In this document: positions 1 to 9,209 of the stretch, piece by piece | How positions within the stretch are numbered: the stretch's first letter is position 1 | How the letters are laid out: every line of letters starts with the position of its first letter | Origin: JADGRB01 sp036267635 | GTDB taxonomy: Bacteria; Myxococcota_A; Polyangia; Fen-1088 | Length of the DNA: 64,000 bases | Direction: 5' to 3' | NCBI GenBank assembly: GCA_036267635.1 | Contig: DATAVR010000034.1 | Span: forward strand, 1 to 64,000 | Made by a program: the position numbers and the translations under genes | Notes under the pieces: model-generated | What the model saw: the letters and a program-made list of their open reading frames with translations, nothing else | Databases searched by the model: none | Told to the model about the DNA's origin: nothing

Positions 1-563
1 GCTTCACCAACGCCACCGCCGCCAACTGCACCGAGAAGGGGGAGCGGGCCGAGGTCATCCTGGCCGGCGTGGTGGCCGTCTACACCGAGCGCCCGATGAA
101 GAGCGGCGCCGGCAAGATCGCCTACTTCACCCTGGAGGACCAGTCGGGCCAGATCGAGCTCTTCGTCAGCTCCAAGAAGGTCGACGAGTTCCGCGAGATC
201 CTCTCCAAGGATGAACCGATCCTGGTCACCGGCACCGTCGACACGCCGTTCGGAGAAGGCGAAACCGCCCGCGAGCGGCTGCGCTTCCTCGACGCCAAGC
301 CGCTGGCCCGCGTGCGGGCGGAGAAGAGCTCGCTGCTCGACATCAAGCTCAACGCCGATCTGGTCAGCGAGGATCAGCTGCGCGCGCTGGAGAAGGTGCT
401 GCGCACGCACACCGGCGGCTGCCGGGCCGTCTTGCGGATGGAGATCCCGATGCGCAGCGAGAGCATCCTGGCGCTGGGCGACGACTACAAGATCGCCGCC
501 AGCGACGATCTGCTGGCGCGCATCGAGCAGATCTTCGGCGACCGCGTCGCCGTGCTTCGCTAG
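1..563 (+). CDS. dnaE: DNA polymerase III alpha subunit, C-terminal part (5' truncated)
   Basis: This is the last ~187 codons of the replicative polymerase subunit, cut by the left window edge; the frame is open from base 3. The visible part is the OB-fold region that in DnaE follows the tandem HhH domain, including the segment GKIAYFTLEDQSGQIELFV, which is typical of that fold, and the start of the tau-binding C-terminal domain. The catalytic PHP and palm domains lie outside the window. The reading ends at TAG 561-563, only 8 bp from the 3' end of a convergent lipoprotein gene. Assignment rests on recognising the OB-fold motif; other OB-fold proteins are unlikely at this length and C-terminal position. 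Confidence 0.9.
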   Translation, partial: FTNATAANCTEKGERAEVILAGVVAVYTERPMKSGAGKIAYFTLEDQSGQIELFVSSKKVDEFREILSKDEPILVTGTVDTPFGEGETARERLRFLDAKPLARVRAEKSSLLDIKLNADLVSEDQLRALEKVLRTHTGGCRAVLRMEIPMRSESILALGDDYKIAASDDLLARIEQIFGDRVAVLR

Positions 564-570
564 CGCTGCG

Positions 571-1275
571 CTATTCGCAGGTCAGCGTCGTCGCGCCGCA
601 GGTGAGCGGCGGCAGGCAGTCGCCCGTCGTGTTGCAGGCGCCGCCCGTCGGTTGGTAGGGGAAGCAGACCCCCAGCGTGCCGCTCCCTGCGAGCGAGGTG
701 ATGTTCTGGCCGGTCCCCTGCGCGAGGCAGAACGTGCCGGCGAGGCACTCGGCGGTCATGTCGCAGCGATTGGGGGCGGGGATGTAGCCGATGAAGAGGT
801 TGGAACAGGCGGGGTTGTCGAGCGCCGCCTGGACATCCGGCTCGGTCTTGCCCGCCAGCGCCGGGCAGCCGACGTTCCGGTAGGCCAGGGTGCAGGCGTT
901 GGAGACCCCCGGATCGACGGTGAGCAGTCCCTCGGTGAAGGCGGTCTCTACCAGGGCCAGCTGCTGCTCGGCGGACAACGTGGCGCGGGCGAGACAATCG
1001 GACGACCCGCCGTCCGCCGTGCCCGCGTCGGCGGCGCAGGAGGTGGTCCCTGCCGGGCCGCCGTCGGCGACCGCGCCCGACGTCCCGCAGCAGGCGGCCT
1101 GGGCGGCGCAAAACGAGGTGGCCAGACCCACGGCCAGGGTATTGGGCGGATCGCTGGCGACCGGCCCGCCGGGCGTTCCGCTGCCACACCCGACCAGGAA
1201 CGTCAGCACCAGAGCCGGCGATGCGCCGAGACCGATGACGAGAGAACGGTTTCTCATATCGGCCATCAATAACAT
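571..1275 (-). CDS. Cys-rich secreted lipoprotein of unknown function
   Basis: The product is 234 aa. A hydrophobic segment ends in the lipobox LTFLVGC, followed by a Gly/Pro/Ser-rich stretch, so a lipid-anchored envelope protein is predicted. The mature part has more than a dozen cysteines, including a CAAQAACC cluster near the N-terminus and a C-terminal block with the pattern C-x(5)-C-x(4)-C seen in many myxobacterial Cys-rich proteins. In-frame ATGs lie at 1275, 1266 and 1257. The last (MRNRSLV) already gives a normal signal peptide, so the true start could be up to six codons later. No enzymatic domain is recognised. It is convergent with dnaE. Confidence 0.7.
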   Translation of the reverse strand: MLLMADMRNRSLVIGLGASPALVLTFLVGCGSGTPGGPVASDPPNTLAVGLATSFCAAQAACCGTSGAVADGGPAGTTSCAADAGTADGGSSDCLARATLSAEQQLALVETAFTEGLLTVDPGVSNACTLAYRNVGCPALAGKTEPDVQAALDNPACSNLFIGYIPAPNRCDMTAECLAGTFCLAQGTGQNITSLAGSGTLGVCFPYQPTGGACNTTGDCLPPLTCGATTLTCE

Positions 1276-1444
1276 GGGGGCCCCCGCTCTCGCGCGTGAT
1301 GTGTGTCCCGTCCTGGGTGCGTTGCGCCGCGTCGAAAATCAGCGGCGCTTCTTCTATGCACTGGTTTCGCGGGGGGCCCGCCACTATGATCCCAGCATCT
1401 TGCCGCGGGAGACCACCCGTTCACGCCAAAAGCCCGTACCGGGC

Positions 1445-1705
1445 ATGACGGTGCGGCTGCTTTTGCAGGACGTCGCCGAAGGGATTCGTGTGTTGCAGAC
1501 GCGCGACGGCATCGCTCTGACCAACGAGCAGATCCTGGAGCGCGCGCGCAACATCGTGACCGGCCTCCTCGGCAACTACCGGATCCGATCGATCGATCCG
1601 CGCGAGGCGCCGCAGTCGGAAGAACAGGTTCACCAGATGAACCTCCTCGACCAGATCGAGGCGCGCGCCGAAGCGCGCAACAACGGCCGCTCCGGCCGCG
1701 CCTAG
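1445..1705 (+). CDS. Small conserved-looking protein of unknown function
   Basis: The product is 86 aa if it starts at ATG 1445 (MTVRLLLQDVAEGIRVLQ). It looks like a soluble, largely helical, charged protein with an Asn/Arg-rich end. The frame is open further upstream to ATG 1274 (143 aa), but that extension would run through the space where the divergent lipoprotein needs its promoter, so the shorter start is preferred. No clear Shine-Dalgarno site was seen for either. No family was recognised. The evidence for coding is the protein-like composition and the lack of a better frame in this interval. Confidence 0.45.
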   Translation: MTVRLLLQDVAEGIRVLQTRDGIALTNEQILERARNIVTGLLGNYRIRSIDPREAPQSEEQVHQMNLLDQIEARAEARNNGRSGRA

Positions 1706-1747
1706 CAAAGCACGTGTGGGCCCTCAAGGTCCCGGTCGGGCTGCCGA

Positions 1748-1767
1748 TCTGTCTTGGACAGGAGCGG
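1748..1767 (+). promoter_or_regulatory. Upstream element shared by both copies of the secretory cassette
   Basis: TCTGTCTTG at 1748-1756 followed by CAGGAGCGG at 1759-1767. It lies 39 bp before the start of the first LamG gene. A matching element (TCTGTCTTG then CAGGCAGCGG) sits 34 bp before the second LamG gene, while the surrounding upstream DNA does not obviously match. It may be part of a promoter or regulator site, or simply a remnant of the duplication. Confidence 0.3.
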
Positions 1768-1786
1768 CCTGTAGGTCCCTAACTTG

Positions 1787-4700
1787 ATGAATGTATTGAG
1801 GTGGGGACTGGCAGCCGTGATCGCGACGGTCGTGATCGGCGGCGGTGCCGCACACGCGGCCTGCACGTGGCAGGCGACCGTCGCCGGGCAGAACCTCAAC
1901 GGGGCGGTCGGCAACTGGTCGTGCGGGCACACCCCCTCGAGCGGCGACGACGTCGTCTTCGACGGATCGATCTCCAATCAGAGCTGCGGGTTCAGCTCGA
2001 CGATCACGCTCAATTCGGTGACCTTCCAGGGCGGCTACTCCGGGACCGTCACCGGGAGCGCCTCCGCCCTCACCGTGACGCCGCTCGGCTGGACCATGCC
2101 GACCGGCTCGTTCATCGGTAGCGGCGGCACCATCGCCATCGCCGGCTCGCTGTCGGTCAGCGGCACCGCCTCGTTCACCGCGGGCACCGGCACCACGCAG
2201 GTGGGCGGCAGCTTCAGCAACGCGGCGACCTTCAATCCCAACAACGGAACGGTGAAGCTGGTCTCGACCTCGTCGAGCACCCTCACCTCGGGAGGCGCTG
2301 CGTTCAACGCGCTGACCATCAACGGCGCCGGTGGGACGTACACCCAGCAAGATGCGCTGACCACGACGGGCACGCTCACCGTCACCGCCGGGACGCTGAC
2401 CGCCGGTGCCAACGCGGTCACCATCGGCGGCGGCTTGACGCTGAACGGTGGGACCTTCAACGCCTCGAGCGGCACGACGGCGATCGCCGGAGCGTTCAAC
2501 CGATCGAGCGGGACGTTCAACGCCAACGGCGGGACCGTCTACTTCAACGGCGCGACCACCCTCTCTCACACCTTCGGCGGGTCGACGCTGGCCAATGTCC
2601 AGATGGGTTTCGGCACGAGTGGCCTGGTCGGCTACTGGAAGCTCGACGAGACGTCGGGGACGACCTTGACCGACAGCTCGGGCAGCGGCAACGCCGGCAC
2701 GCTGAGCGGGTCGACCTCGCGGACGACGGTGGTCCCCTCGAAGATCTCCTTCGCCGATCCCGAGGCCCTCACCCTCAGCGGCGGCGTCGCCTCGCTGGGG
2801 GTGACCAACCTGCCCGCCAACAACGCCCCGCAGAGCATCAGCCTCTGGTTCCAGGGCGCGCCCAACGGCGTCAACGAGAACATGATCGCCCTGGGCGCGA
2901 TCGGCAGCGGGAGCGCCCTCCAACTCGGCTACCGGGGGAGCACTCTCATCGCCTGGAACTACGGCGGCGGAACCCTGGTCAGCGCGACGGCACCGAACGA
3001 CGCCAACTGGCACCAGGTCATCTACGTTTACGACGGCACGACCGACAGCCTCTATCTCGACGGCGCCCTGGCGGCCACCTTGACGACTGGCACGCACCAG
3101 CCCGGCACGCCGACCGCCGCGTATCTCGGCACCTATGACGGCTCGAGCGAGAAGTTCGCCGGCTCGCTCGACGAGGTGCGCGTCTATAACCGGGCCATCT
3201 CTTCGGCGGAGATCGCCGTCCTCTCGGCCGGTTCGTTCCCCTCGACGTTGGCCGGGACGCACACCTTCAGCGACGCCTTCGCCTGCACCGGGAATTTCAG
3301 CATCCTGGCGGGAACGGTCACGGGATCGGGCACGCTGACCGTGGGCGGGGACTGGTTCAACGGGGGAACCTACACGGACTCTGGCCAGGTCACGATGACC
3401 GGGACCTCCGCTTCGGGCACCATCACCTCGGGGGGGGGGAGCTTCGGGGCGCTCACCTTCAACGGCAGCGGCGGAACCTACAAGCTGGTCGATGCGCTGG
3501 CGACCACGCGTGACTTCAAGATCACCGCCGGGACGGTCATAGGGACCCAACCCGTCACCTGCGGCGGGAGCTGGTCGAACTCGGGCGTCTTCGGCGACAC
3601 CGGCGCGGTGACGCTGACGTCGACGGCATCGAAGACGATCCTGTCCGGCGGCAGCCGGTTCAGCAACGGGCTCACGATCAACGGCGTGGGGGGGACCTAC
3701 ACGATCTCCGACCGGCTGTGGGTGCCGGGCGGGACGATCACGGTCACCAACGGAACCCTCAACGGCGGCTCCTCGATCATTCACGTGGGAACGTTGTCGC
3801 TCGGGGCGGGCGGGGCGTTCGCGGCCGGGACTGGCACGGTGATCTTCGACGGCACCGCCAATCAGACCCTGCCGGTCTCGAGCTTCAGCGGGCTGCGGCT
3901 CGAAGACACCAACGAGTCCAACCTGGTCGGCTACTGGAAGCTCGACGAAAATCAGACCACCACGCTGCACGACGTCTCCGGCAGCGGGAACAGCGGCACG
4001 GTCACCAGCACGACCTGGCAGACCACCGTTCCGGCGACCGTGGGCTTCGACGACGCCGCGTCGCTCAACTTCGGCGGCGCCGCCTACGCGACCCTGGGCG
4101 CCACCAACATCCCCAACACCGACGCGGCGATCACCGTCAGCGCCTGGGTGAACTTCACCAGCCCCGCGGGCACCACCCAGAACATGGTGGCGCTCACCGG
4201 CTCGGGGGGGAATTACCTCCAGGTCGGCCTCCGCGGCGGTGCCTACACGGTTTGGCCGTCCGGCGCCGGAACCTCGATCAGCGGGCCGGCCGCGACCACC
4301 GGCTGGCATCACGTCGCCTACACCTACGACGGTGCCTCGGTCGACACGCTCTATGTCGACGGCGTCGCCACCACCAGCTCATTCGTCCATCAGAGCGGCG
4401 CGACGACGACGGTCTACCTCGGCAACTACAGCACCAGCCTCACGACCAACGAGCTCCTGACCGGGTCGCTCGACGACGTCCGCATCTACAAGGCGGCGCT
4501 GACGCCCAGTCAGATCGCGGAGCTGGCGGCGGGGCGCTACGCCGGCACGGGCGGTTACGTCACCAGCACTTTGAACGCGAACACGACCGTGACGGGCCTG
4601 CTGGCTCTCGACGCGGCGGTGCTCAACGCCAATGGCAAGACGATGGCCGCCGGCGCGACGGGCGCCGTCACCGCGCTGGTGAACTGCGGGACCTACACCG

Positions 4701-6520
4701 TCGGCAGCGCGGCCCAGACGTTCTCCGGCGGCCTCACCGTGCAGCCGCCCGGGGTGCTCACCCTCGCTTCGAGCGGTGGCAGCGTGCAGATCGCCTCGGG
4801 CAAGACGCTCACCGTCGACGGCACCCTCAACGCCTCGAGCAGCGGGGCGACCATCCAGGGGGTGGCGGCGGCGAGCTACACCTTCAAGGTCGGCTCGGCG
4901 GCGAGCGTGACCCCGGTCCTGAACATCAACGGCCTGGCGGTGAAGAACACCAACGGCGGGATGCAGATCGGCGCCAGCACCAGCGCGACCACCACCTTCA
5001 CCCGGTTCGACAACGTCGCCTTCAGCGGCGGCACCGGCGCCCAGTACCTGCTCCTCGACGCCAAGACGCTGTTCCTGTCGTCGAGCGGGTGCAGCTTCGA
5101 CAGCGGCAGCGCCACCGGCGGCACGACCAAGGCGGTGGTCGCAGCCGGCGACGGGACCGGCAACGGCGAGACGCGGGCCGTCTTCGGCGGGACCAAGTGC
5201 GCCACCAACTGGGCGCTCAGCGCTTCGGACTCGGTCTGCACCACCACGGCCAAGTCGGACGACGACAGCGACAACAACGGCGTCGCCGACAGCGGGACCG
5301 CCAGCACCAACGGCGCCATCGTCGAGTTCGTCCGCTCCGCCGCCGACGACACCGCCGGGACGATCGTCGGGTTCCCGACGGCGGCCTTCAACTGGAACAC
5401 CTTCGCCTACTACTCGACCTACGCGGCGTTCCACAACGCCTCCGGCGGGACCAGCGACGTCGTCTACGTGCGCGACGGTTCGGGGAACCCGCTCTACTCC
5501 TGGACCGTTCCCACCGCCGGCGAGACGATCACCGGGACGCCGCAGTGGAACAGCAAGACCGTCGGCGCCGTGACCACCTACTACGTCTTCGTGGCGACCA
5601 ACGCCGGGCACGTCTACAAGTTGATCGACACCGCCACCGGCACGACGTCCGGGACGTTGTCGCTCGACGCCTCGGGCTCCTGGGCCACCAATCCCTACAG
5701 CTGCGGCTGCACGATCGGTACGCCGCTCGCGCTCGACGCGAACAACGTCTACTGGGGAAGCACCACGCCGAACCAGTTCTGGACCCTGGGCCAACCGACC
5801 GAATCGCACCCCACGCCGGCTCCCATCACACCGGTGGTCACCAATGCCGGCCTCGCCACTGTGACCATCAGCTCGACGGTCTACACCTTCATGGGCGTCA
5901 CCGGCGCGCTCCTGCAGATCACTGGGAACGCCGTCGCCAAGACCAACAGCTCCCCCGGAACCCGGTCGGTCTTCGGGCGGATAGTGGTGGGAAAGAACGC
6001 CAGCGGCGTCTCGCGCGTCTACGCCGGCGACGACGGCGGCACCATGTGGGCCGTCGATCCGACCACGAGCTTCACGACCTCCGGCGGGCTCTGGAAGTAC
6101 GCCATCGCGGGCGACCAGATCAAGAGCTCCCCCTATTACGACTACCTCAGCGACACCATCCATTACGGCACGCAGAACGGAGCGATCAACGTCCTCGGGG
6201 CCACCGGGGCCGTGCTGAACGCCAGCTATCCCTACACCCCTTCGTCGGGTGACGCGATCACCACCGCGCCGCTCTACGTGAACGGCGTGCTCGTCGTCGG
6301 CTCCACGGGCGGCAAGCTGTATTTCCTCGACCGGAACACGGGGACGGTGCCGGGGGTATCGATCCTCAAGGAGTACTACTTCGGGGCCAGCGAGTCGGTT
6401 TCGGGCGTGGCGTTCGACCCCAATCAGAACCGCTACATGGTCACCACCTCCAGCGCGTCGGCCAACGACGGCCGGCTCTACTACTTCGATCTGGTCACCG
6501 ACCCGACGGCGGCCAAGTGA
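1787..6520 (+). CDS. Large secreted LamG/beta-propeller protein, cassette copy 1
   Basis: The product is 1577 aa. ATG 1787 gives a classical signal peptide ending AAHA. Residues ~30-280 are short Gly/Thr-rich repeats (GTLTV, GTFNA type) suggestive of a beta-solenoid. Two LamG-like (concanavalin-fold) domains begin at the motif YWKLDE, at about residues 281 and 714, each ending in a DDVR/DEVR-(I/V)Y strand. Further solenoid-like sequence follows, and the last ~400 residues look like a PQQ/WD-type beta-propeller (repeated YVFVATNAGHVYKLID-like blades). A DDDSDNNGVADS stretch looks like a calcium-binding Asp loop. There is no C-terminal anchor, so it is probably released. It is followed 4 bp later by the anchored partner gene and is paralogous to 9210-13679. 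Its biochemical role is unknown; adhesion or matrix binding is inferred from the LamG folds. Confidence 0.85.
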   Translation: MNVLRWGLAAVIATVVIGGGAAHAACTWQATVAGQNLNGAVGNWSCGHTPSSGDDVVFDGSISNQSCGFSSTITLNSVTFQGGYSGTVTGSASALTVTPLGWTMPTGSFIGSGGTIAIAGSLSVSGTASFTAGTGTTQVGGSFSNAATFNPNNGTVKLVSTSSSTLTSGGAAFNALTINGAGGTYTQQDALTTTGTLTVTAGTLTAGANAVTIGGGLTLNGGTFNASSGTTAIAGAFNRSSGTFNANGGTVYFNGATTLSHTFGGSTLANVQMGFGTSGLVGYWKLDETSGTTLTDSSGSGNAGTLSGSTSRTTVVPSKISFADPEALTLSGGVASLGVTNLPANNAPQSISLWFQGAPNGVNENMIALGAIGSGSALQLGYRGSTLIAWNYGGGTLVSATAPNDANWHQVIYVYDGTTDSLYLDGALAATLTTGTHQPGTPTAAYLGTYDGSSEKFAGSLDEVRVYNRAISSAEIAVLSAGSFPSTLAGTHTFSDAFACTGNFSILAGTVTGSGTLTVGGDWFNGGTYTDSGQVTMTGTSASGTITSGGGSFGALTFNGSGGTYKLVDALATTRDFKITAGTVIGTQPVTCGGSWSNSGVFGDTGAVTLTSTASKTILSGGSRFSNGLTINGVGGTYTISDRLWVPGGTITVTNGTLNGGSSIIHVGTLSLGAGGAFAAGTGTVIFDGTANQTLPVSSFSGLRLEDTNESNLVGYWKLDENQTTTLHDVSGSGNSGTVTSTTWQTTVPATVGFDDAASLNFGGAAYATLGATNIPNTDAAITVSAWVNFTSPAGTTQNMVALTGSGGNYLQVGLRGGAYTVWPSGAGTSISGPAATTGWHHVAYTYDGASVDTLYVDGVATTSSFVHQSGATTTVYLGNYSTSLTTNELLTGSLDDVRIYKAALTPSQIAELAAGRYAGTGGYVTSTLNANTTVTGLLALDAAVLNANGKTMAAGATGAVTALVNCGTYTVGSAAQTFSGGLTVQPPGVLTLASSGGSVQIASGKTLTVDGTLNASSSGATIQGVAAASYTFKVGSAASVTPVLNINGLAVKNTNGGMQIGASTSATTTFTRFDNVAFSGGTGAQYLLLDAKTLFLSSSGCSFDSGSATGGTTKAVVAAGDGTGNGETRAVFGGTKCATNWALSASDSVCTTTAKSDDDSDNNGVADSGTASTNGAIVEFVRSAADDTAGTIVGFPTAAFNWNTFAYYSTYAAFHNASGGTSDVVYVRDGSGNPLYSWTVPTAGETITGTPQWNSKTVGAVTTYYVFVATNAGHVYKLIDTATGTTSGTLSLDASGSWATNPYSCGCTIGTPLALDANNVYWGSTTPNQFWTLGQPTESHPTPAPITPVVTNAGLATVTISSTVYTFMGVTGALLQITGNAVAKTNSSPGTRSVFGRIVVGKNASGVSRVYAGDDGGTMWAVDPTTSFTTSGGLWKYAIAGDQIKSSPYYDYLSDTIHYGTQNGAINVLGATGAVLNASYPYTPSSGDAITTAPLYVNGVLVVGSTGGKLYFLDRNTGTVPGVSILKEYYFGASESVSGVAFDPNQNRYMVTTSSASANDGRLYYFDLVTDPTAAK

Positions 6521-6524
6521 TCTC

Positions 6525-9113
6525 ATGACAGCCCTCGAACGACATAGCAGAGGACGACGCGGCGCCGGGCCGGCGCGGGTGGGCATCGCCGCGATCTTGC
6601 TGGCGACGCTGCCGGCGGTGGCGGCGCGCGCCGACGACTGGTCGACGCTGGGCCTCGACGCGGCGCGGACGCGGCTGTCGGCCGAGCGCTCGGGGACGCG
6701 CTTCGCGGACGGACGGTGGTCGTTCACGCCGGCCACCCCGGCGCGGGCGCTGGCCAGCCCGGTCGTCGCCGACGGGTACGCGGTGAGCGCGGCCGTCGAC
6801 GGGACGGTGAGCGTGCTCCGCGCCGAGAGCGGCCAGCTGGTCTGGAGCGCGGCGGTCGGGTTCGCGGCGCAGGGGACACCGGCGATCGCTCATGGCCGGC
6901 TGTTCGTGCCGACGCTTGGCAACAAGGTCGTGGCGTTCGGGCTGGCCGACGGGACGCGCCTGTGGACGGTGGACGTGGGCGGGATGACGCTGTCGTCGCC
7001 CGCCCCGGTGGGGAGCGACATCGTGTTCGCGGCCGGGTTCCCCCAGCACCGCCTGGTGCGGCTCGACGGAGCGACGGGAGCGGTGGTCTGGCAGAGCCCC
7101 CCGGTCATCGATCAGCCCGGCAACAGCTCGCCCGCGGTGGGCGGAGGCCTGGTGGTGGTGGGGAGCAACGGCGGGCACTACTACGCCTTCGACGCCGCGA
7201 CGGGCGCCGCGCGCTGGGACTACCAGGCCAGCGGCGTCGTGCACCTCGCGTCGCCGCTGATCGCCGGGGGTCGCGTCTACATGGCGGGTGGCAACGACAG
7301 CGACCAGGTGCACGCGGTGGACGCGGCGACCGGAATCCCGATCTCCGGCTGGCCCGTGAGCTTGCCGGCGCCCGCGCCCGACGTGCCGGGGACGCCGATG
7401 GATCGGCACCGCGCGGTCTCGTCGTTCGTCGCCGTGGGCGCCAACCTGGTGATCGACACGCGGCTCGACGACATGATCGACACCGACGGCGACGGAGAGG
7501 CCGACCAATACCTGTCGCGAGAGACGGTGGTGGCGCTCGACGCCGGGTCGGGGACGGTGGCCTGGCAACAGCCGCTTGGACGTCGGGTGTTCACCGATCC
7601 CAACGACGTCCCTGCCTACTTCGTCTGCCCGACACCGGCCGCGTTCGGGTCCGCCGGCGGCGCGTTGCTGGTCGCGGCCTCCTCGCTGGCGGCCGAGGTG
7701 AGCGTTCTGGACGCGGCCAGCGGGGTCGACCAGGGCGATCTGCCGGTGGCCGGACGCGCGCTCGCCTCGCCGGTGATGGCGAATGGCCGGATCATCACCG
7801 TGGCCGAGAGCAACGTGGTGGAGGGGCAGCTGTCGAGCGTGAACCACCCGCCGACGGCGCCCGTCCTGGCGGCCTACCCGCGGCCGCTCGACGCCGCGGA
7901 CGTGACCCTGCGCTGGGCGGCGGCCCTGGATCCGGACGGAGAGCAGCCGACCTACGAGCTGCGCATCGACTCCGACGGCGAGCTGTTGAAGAACTTCGCG
8001 CAGCAGATCTTCCCCGCCCAGGGAGCGACCTCGGTGGCGATCTCCGCGCCGTTTTCGCCCGGGGTGACCTACACCTTTGCGGTGCGGGCGCGGGATCCGC
8101 ATGGCGCGCTTTCGCCCTGGTCGGCCCCCGAGACGTTCACGGTGGCGACGGCCGGGGCGGTGACGGTGAACGGCGTGCCCGCGGCGAACCTGCGGAGCGC
8201 GGTGGCCGGGGCGCTGGCTGGGGATCTGGTCCTGCTCGGGCCCGGGAGCTATCCGCTCTCGGACACGTTGCAGGTGGCAGGCGGCGTCAGCGTTCGGGGG
8301 GCGGGGGCGGGACGGACCACGATCGACGCGACCGGCCTGGCGGTGGGCGTGAGCTTTTTGGCGACCGATCCAAAGTCTGCGGCCGGGCTGGACCGGACGA
8401 CAGTGACGGGGGCGGCGACCTGCGTGGCGGTCTCTGCGGGCGCCACCGGCGTGCAGTTGACGCACCTGGTGGTGCACGGCTGCGCGACGGCGGGCATCGC
8501 GGTGGCCAGCGGAGGCGGGGCCGCGATCGTGAACGCGACCGTGGTGCAGAACGGGGAGGGGGTCGACTCTTCGGGCGCGGCGACGATCAAGAACAGCCTC
8601 TTGACGGGGAATGACGTCGGGTTGAAGAGCGAGGGCGACGGCGCGCTGACCAGCGGCTACGACGATCTCTTCGGGAACACGACGCCGTACTTGGGGCTGA
8701 CGGCGGGGCGGGGTGACTTGGCGTCCGCGGTCGCCTTCGTCGATCTCGCCGGCCACAACCTGCTGCTCTCCGGGCCGCAACCGTCGACCGACCAAGGCGA
8801 TCCGGCGGACGACGTGGGTGAGGAGCCGACGCCGAACGGCGCGCGCATCAACCTCGGCGCGTTCGGCGGGACAGCAGACGCGGAGCTGAGCGCGCCGGCG
8901 GCGGTGGTCGGCGATCCGGCGACGCCCACGCCGACTCCGGCGACGCCCACGCCGGCAGGCCCCGCCCAGACCGAAACCCACGAAGAAGGCGGGGCGGGTG
9001 GCTGCTCCGTGGGAGGACGGCGATCCGCGTCAGAACTTTCTACAATGATCTTCCTGCTCGCTGTCGTTCTGGCCGCCAGAGCGCGGAAGCGGCGACCGGC
9101 GACCCGACGCTAG
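6525..9113 (+). CDS. Surface-anchored PQQ-propeller/FN3/beta-helix protein with MYXO-CTERM tail, cassette copy 1
   Basis: The product is 862 aa. A signal peptide ends near residue 36 (AARADDW). Residues ~40-430 form a PQQ-like beta-propeller with regular blade motifs such as GRLFVPTLGNKVVAFGLADG. Residues ~440-545 are a fibronectin type III domain. Residues ~548-790 are a right-handed parallel beta-helix (GDLVLLGPGSYPL, GVSVRGAGAGRTTI). A Thr/Pro spacer then leads to GGCSVGG, a hydrophobic segment and an Arg-rich end, which is the MYXO-CTERM arrangement for cell-surface sorting. A DTDGDGEADQ loop resembles a calcium-binding site. The start lies 4 bp after the LamG gene stop, so the two are co-transcribed. 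PQQ-dependent catalysis is not implied, as this fold is often structural. Confidence 0.85.
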   Translation: MTALERHSRGRRGAGPARVGIAAILLATLPAVAARADDWSTLGLDAARTRLSAERSGTRFADGRWSFTPATPARALASPVVADGYAVSAAVDGTVSVLRAESGQLVWSAAVGFAAQGTPAIAHGRLFVPTLGNKVVAFGLADGTRLWTVDVGGMTLSSPAPVGSDIVFAAGFPQHRLVRLDGATGAVVWQSPPVIDQPGNSSPAVGGGLVVVGSNGGHYYAFDAATGAARWDYQASGVVHLASPLIAGGRVYMAGGNDSDQVHAVDAATGIPISGWPVSLPAPAPDVPGTPMDRHRAVSSFVAVGANLVIDTRLDDMIDTDGDGEADQYLSRETVVALDAGSGTVAWQQPLGRRVFTDPNDVPAYFVCPTPAAFGSAGGALLVAASSLAAEVSVLDAASGVDQGDLPVAGRALASPVMANGRIITVAESNVVEGQLSSVNHPPTAPVLAAYPRPLDAADVTLRWAAALDPDGEQPTYELRIDSDGELLKNFAQQIFPAQGATSVAISAPFSPGVTYTFAVRARDPHGALSPWSAPETFTVATAGAVTVNGVPAANLRSAVAGALAGDLVLLGPGSYPLSDTLQVAGGVSVRGAGAGRTTIDATGLAVGVSFLATDPKSAAGLDRTTVTGAATCVAVSAGATGVQLTHLVVHGCATAGIAVASGGGAAIVNATVVQNGEGVDSSGAATIKNSLLTGNDVGLKSEGDGALTSGYDDLFGNTTPYLGLTAGRGDLASAVAFVDLAGHNLLLSGPQPSTDQGDPADDVGEEPTPNGARINLGAFGGTADAELSAPAAVVGDPATPTPTPATPTPAGPAQTETHEEGGAGGCSVGGRRSASELSTMIFLLAVVLAARARKRRPATRR

Positions 9114-9175
9114 CCAGCTCGGATCTCAAGCAAATTCCCCGGCCCGTCGATTAAATTGGGCAGGGGGGGGATCGT

Positions 9176-9195
9176 TCTGTCTTGCCAGGCAGCGG
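9176..9195 (+). promoter_or_regulatory. Upstream element shared by both copies of the secretory cassette
   Basis: TCTGTCTTG at 9176-9184 followed by CAGGCAGCGG at 9186-9195, 34 bp before the GTG start of the second LamG gene. It is the counterpart of the element at 1748-1767 and follows a run of eight G at about 9163-9170. Its function is unproven. Confidence 0.3.
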
Positions 9196-9209
9196 TCTCG
9201 AATCGTCAC

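Noticed and set aside
1277..1286. GGGGGCCCCC palindrome next to the first lipoprotein start.
   Set aside because: Homopolymer blocks like this arise easily in high-GC DNA, and no T-run or repeated copy accompanies it.
1724..8981. Very long minus-strand open frames opposite the LamG and PQQ-propeller genes (for example 1724-4312, 4379-6736 and 6495-8981).
   Set aside because: They are Arg/Gly/Ala-rich with no domains or signal sequences, and lie exactly opposite well-structured genes. High GC at third codon positions keeps the opposite frame open.
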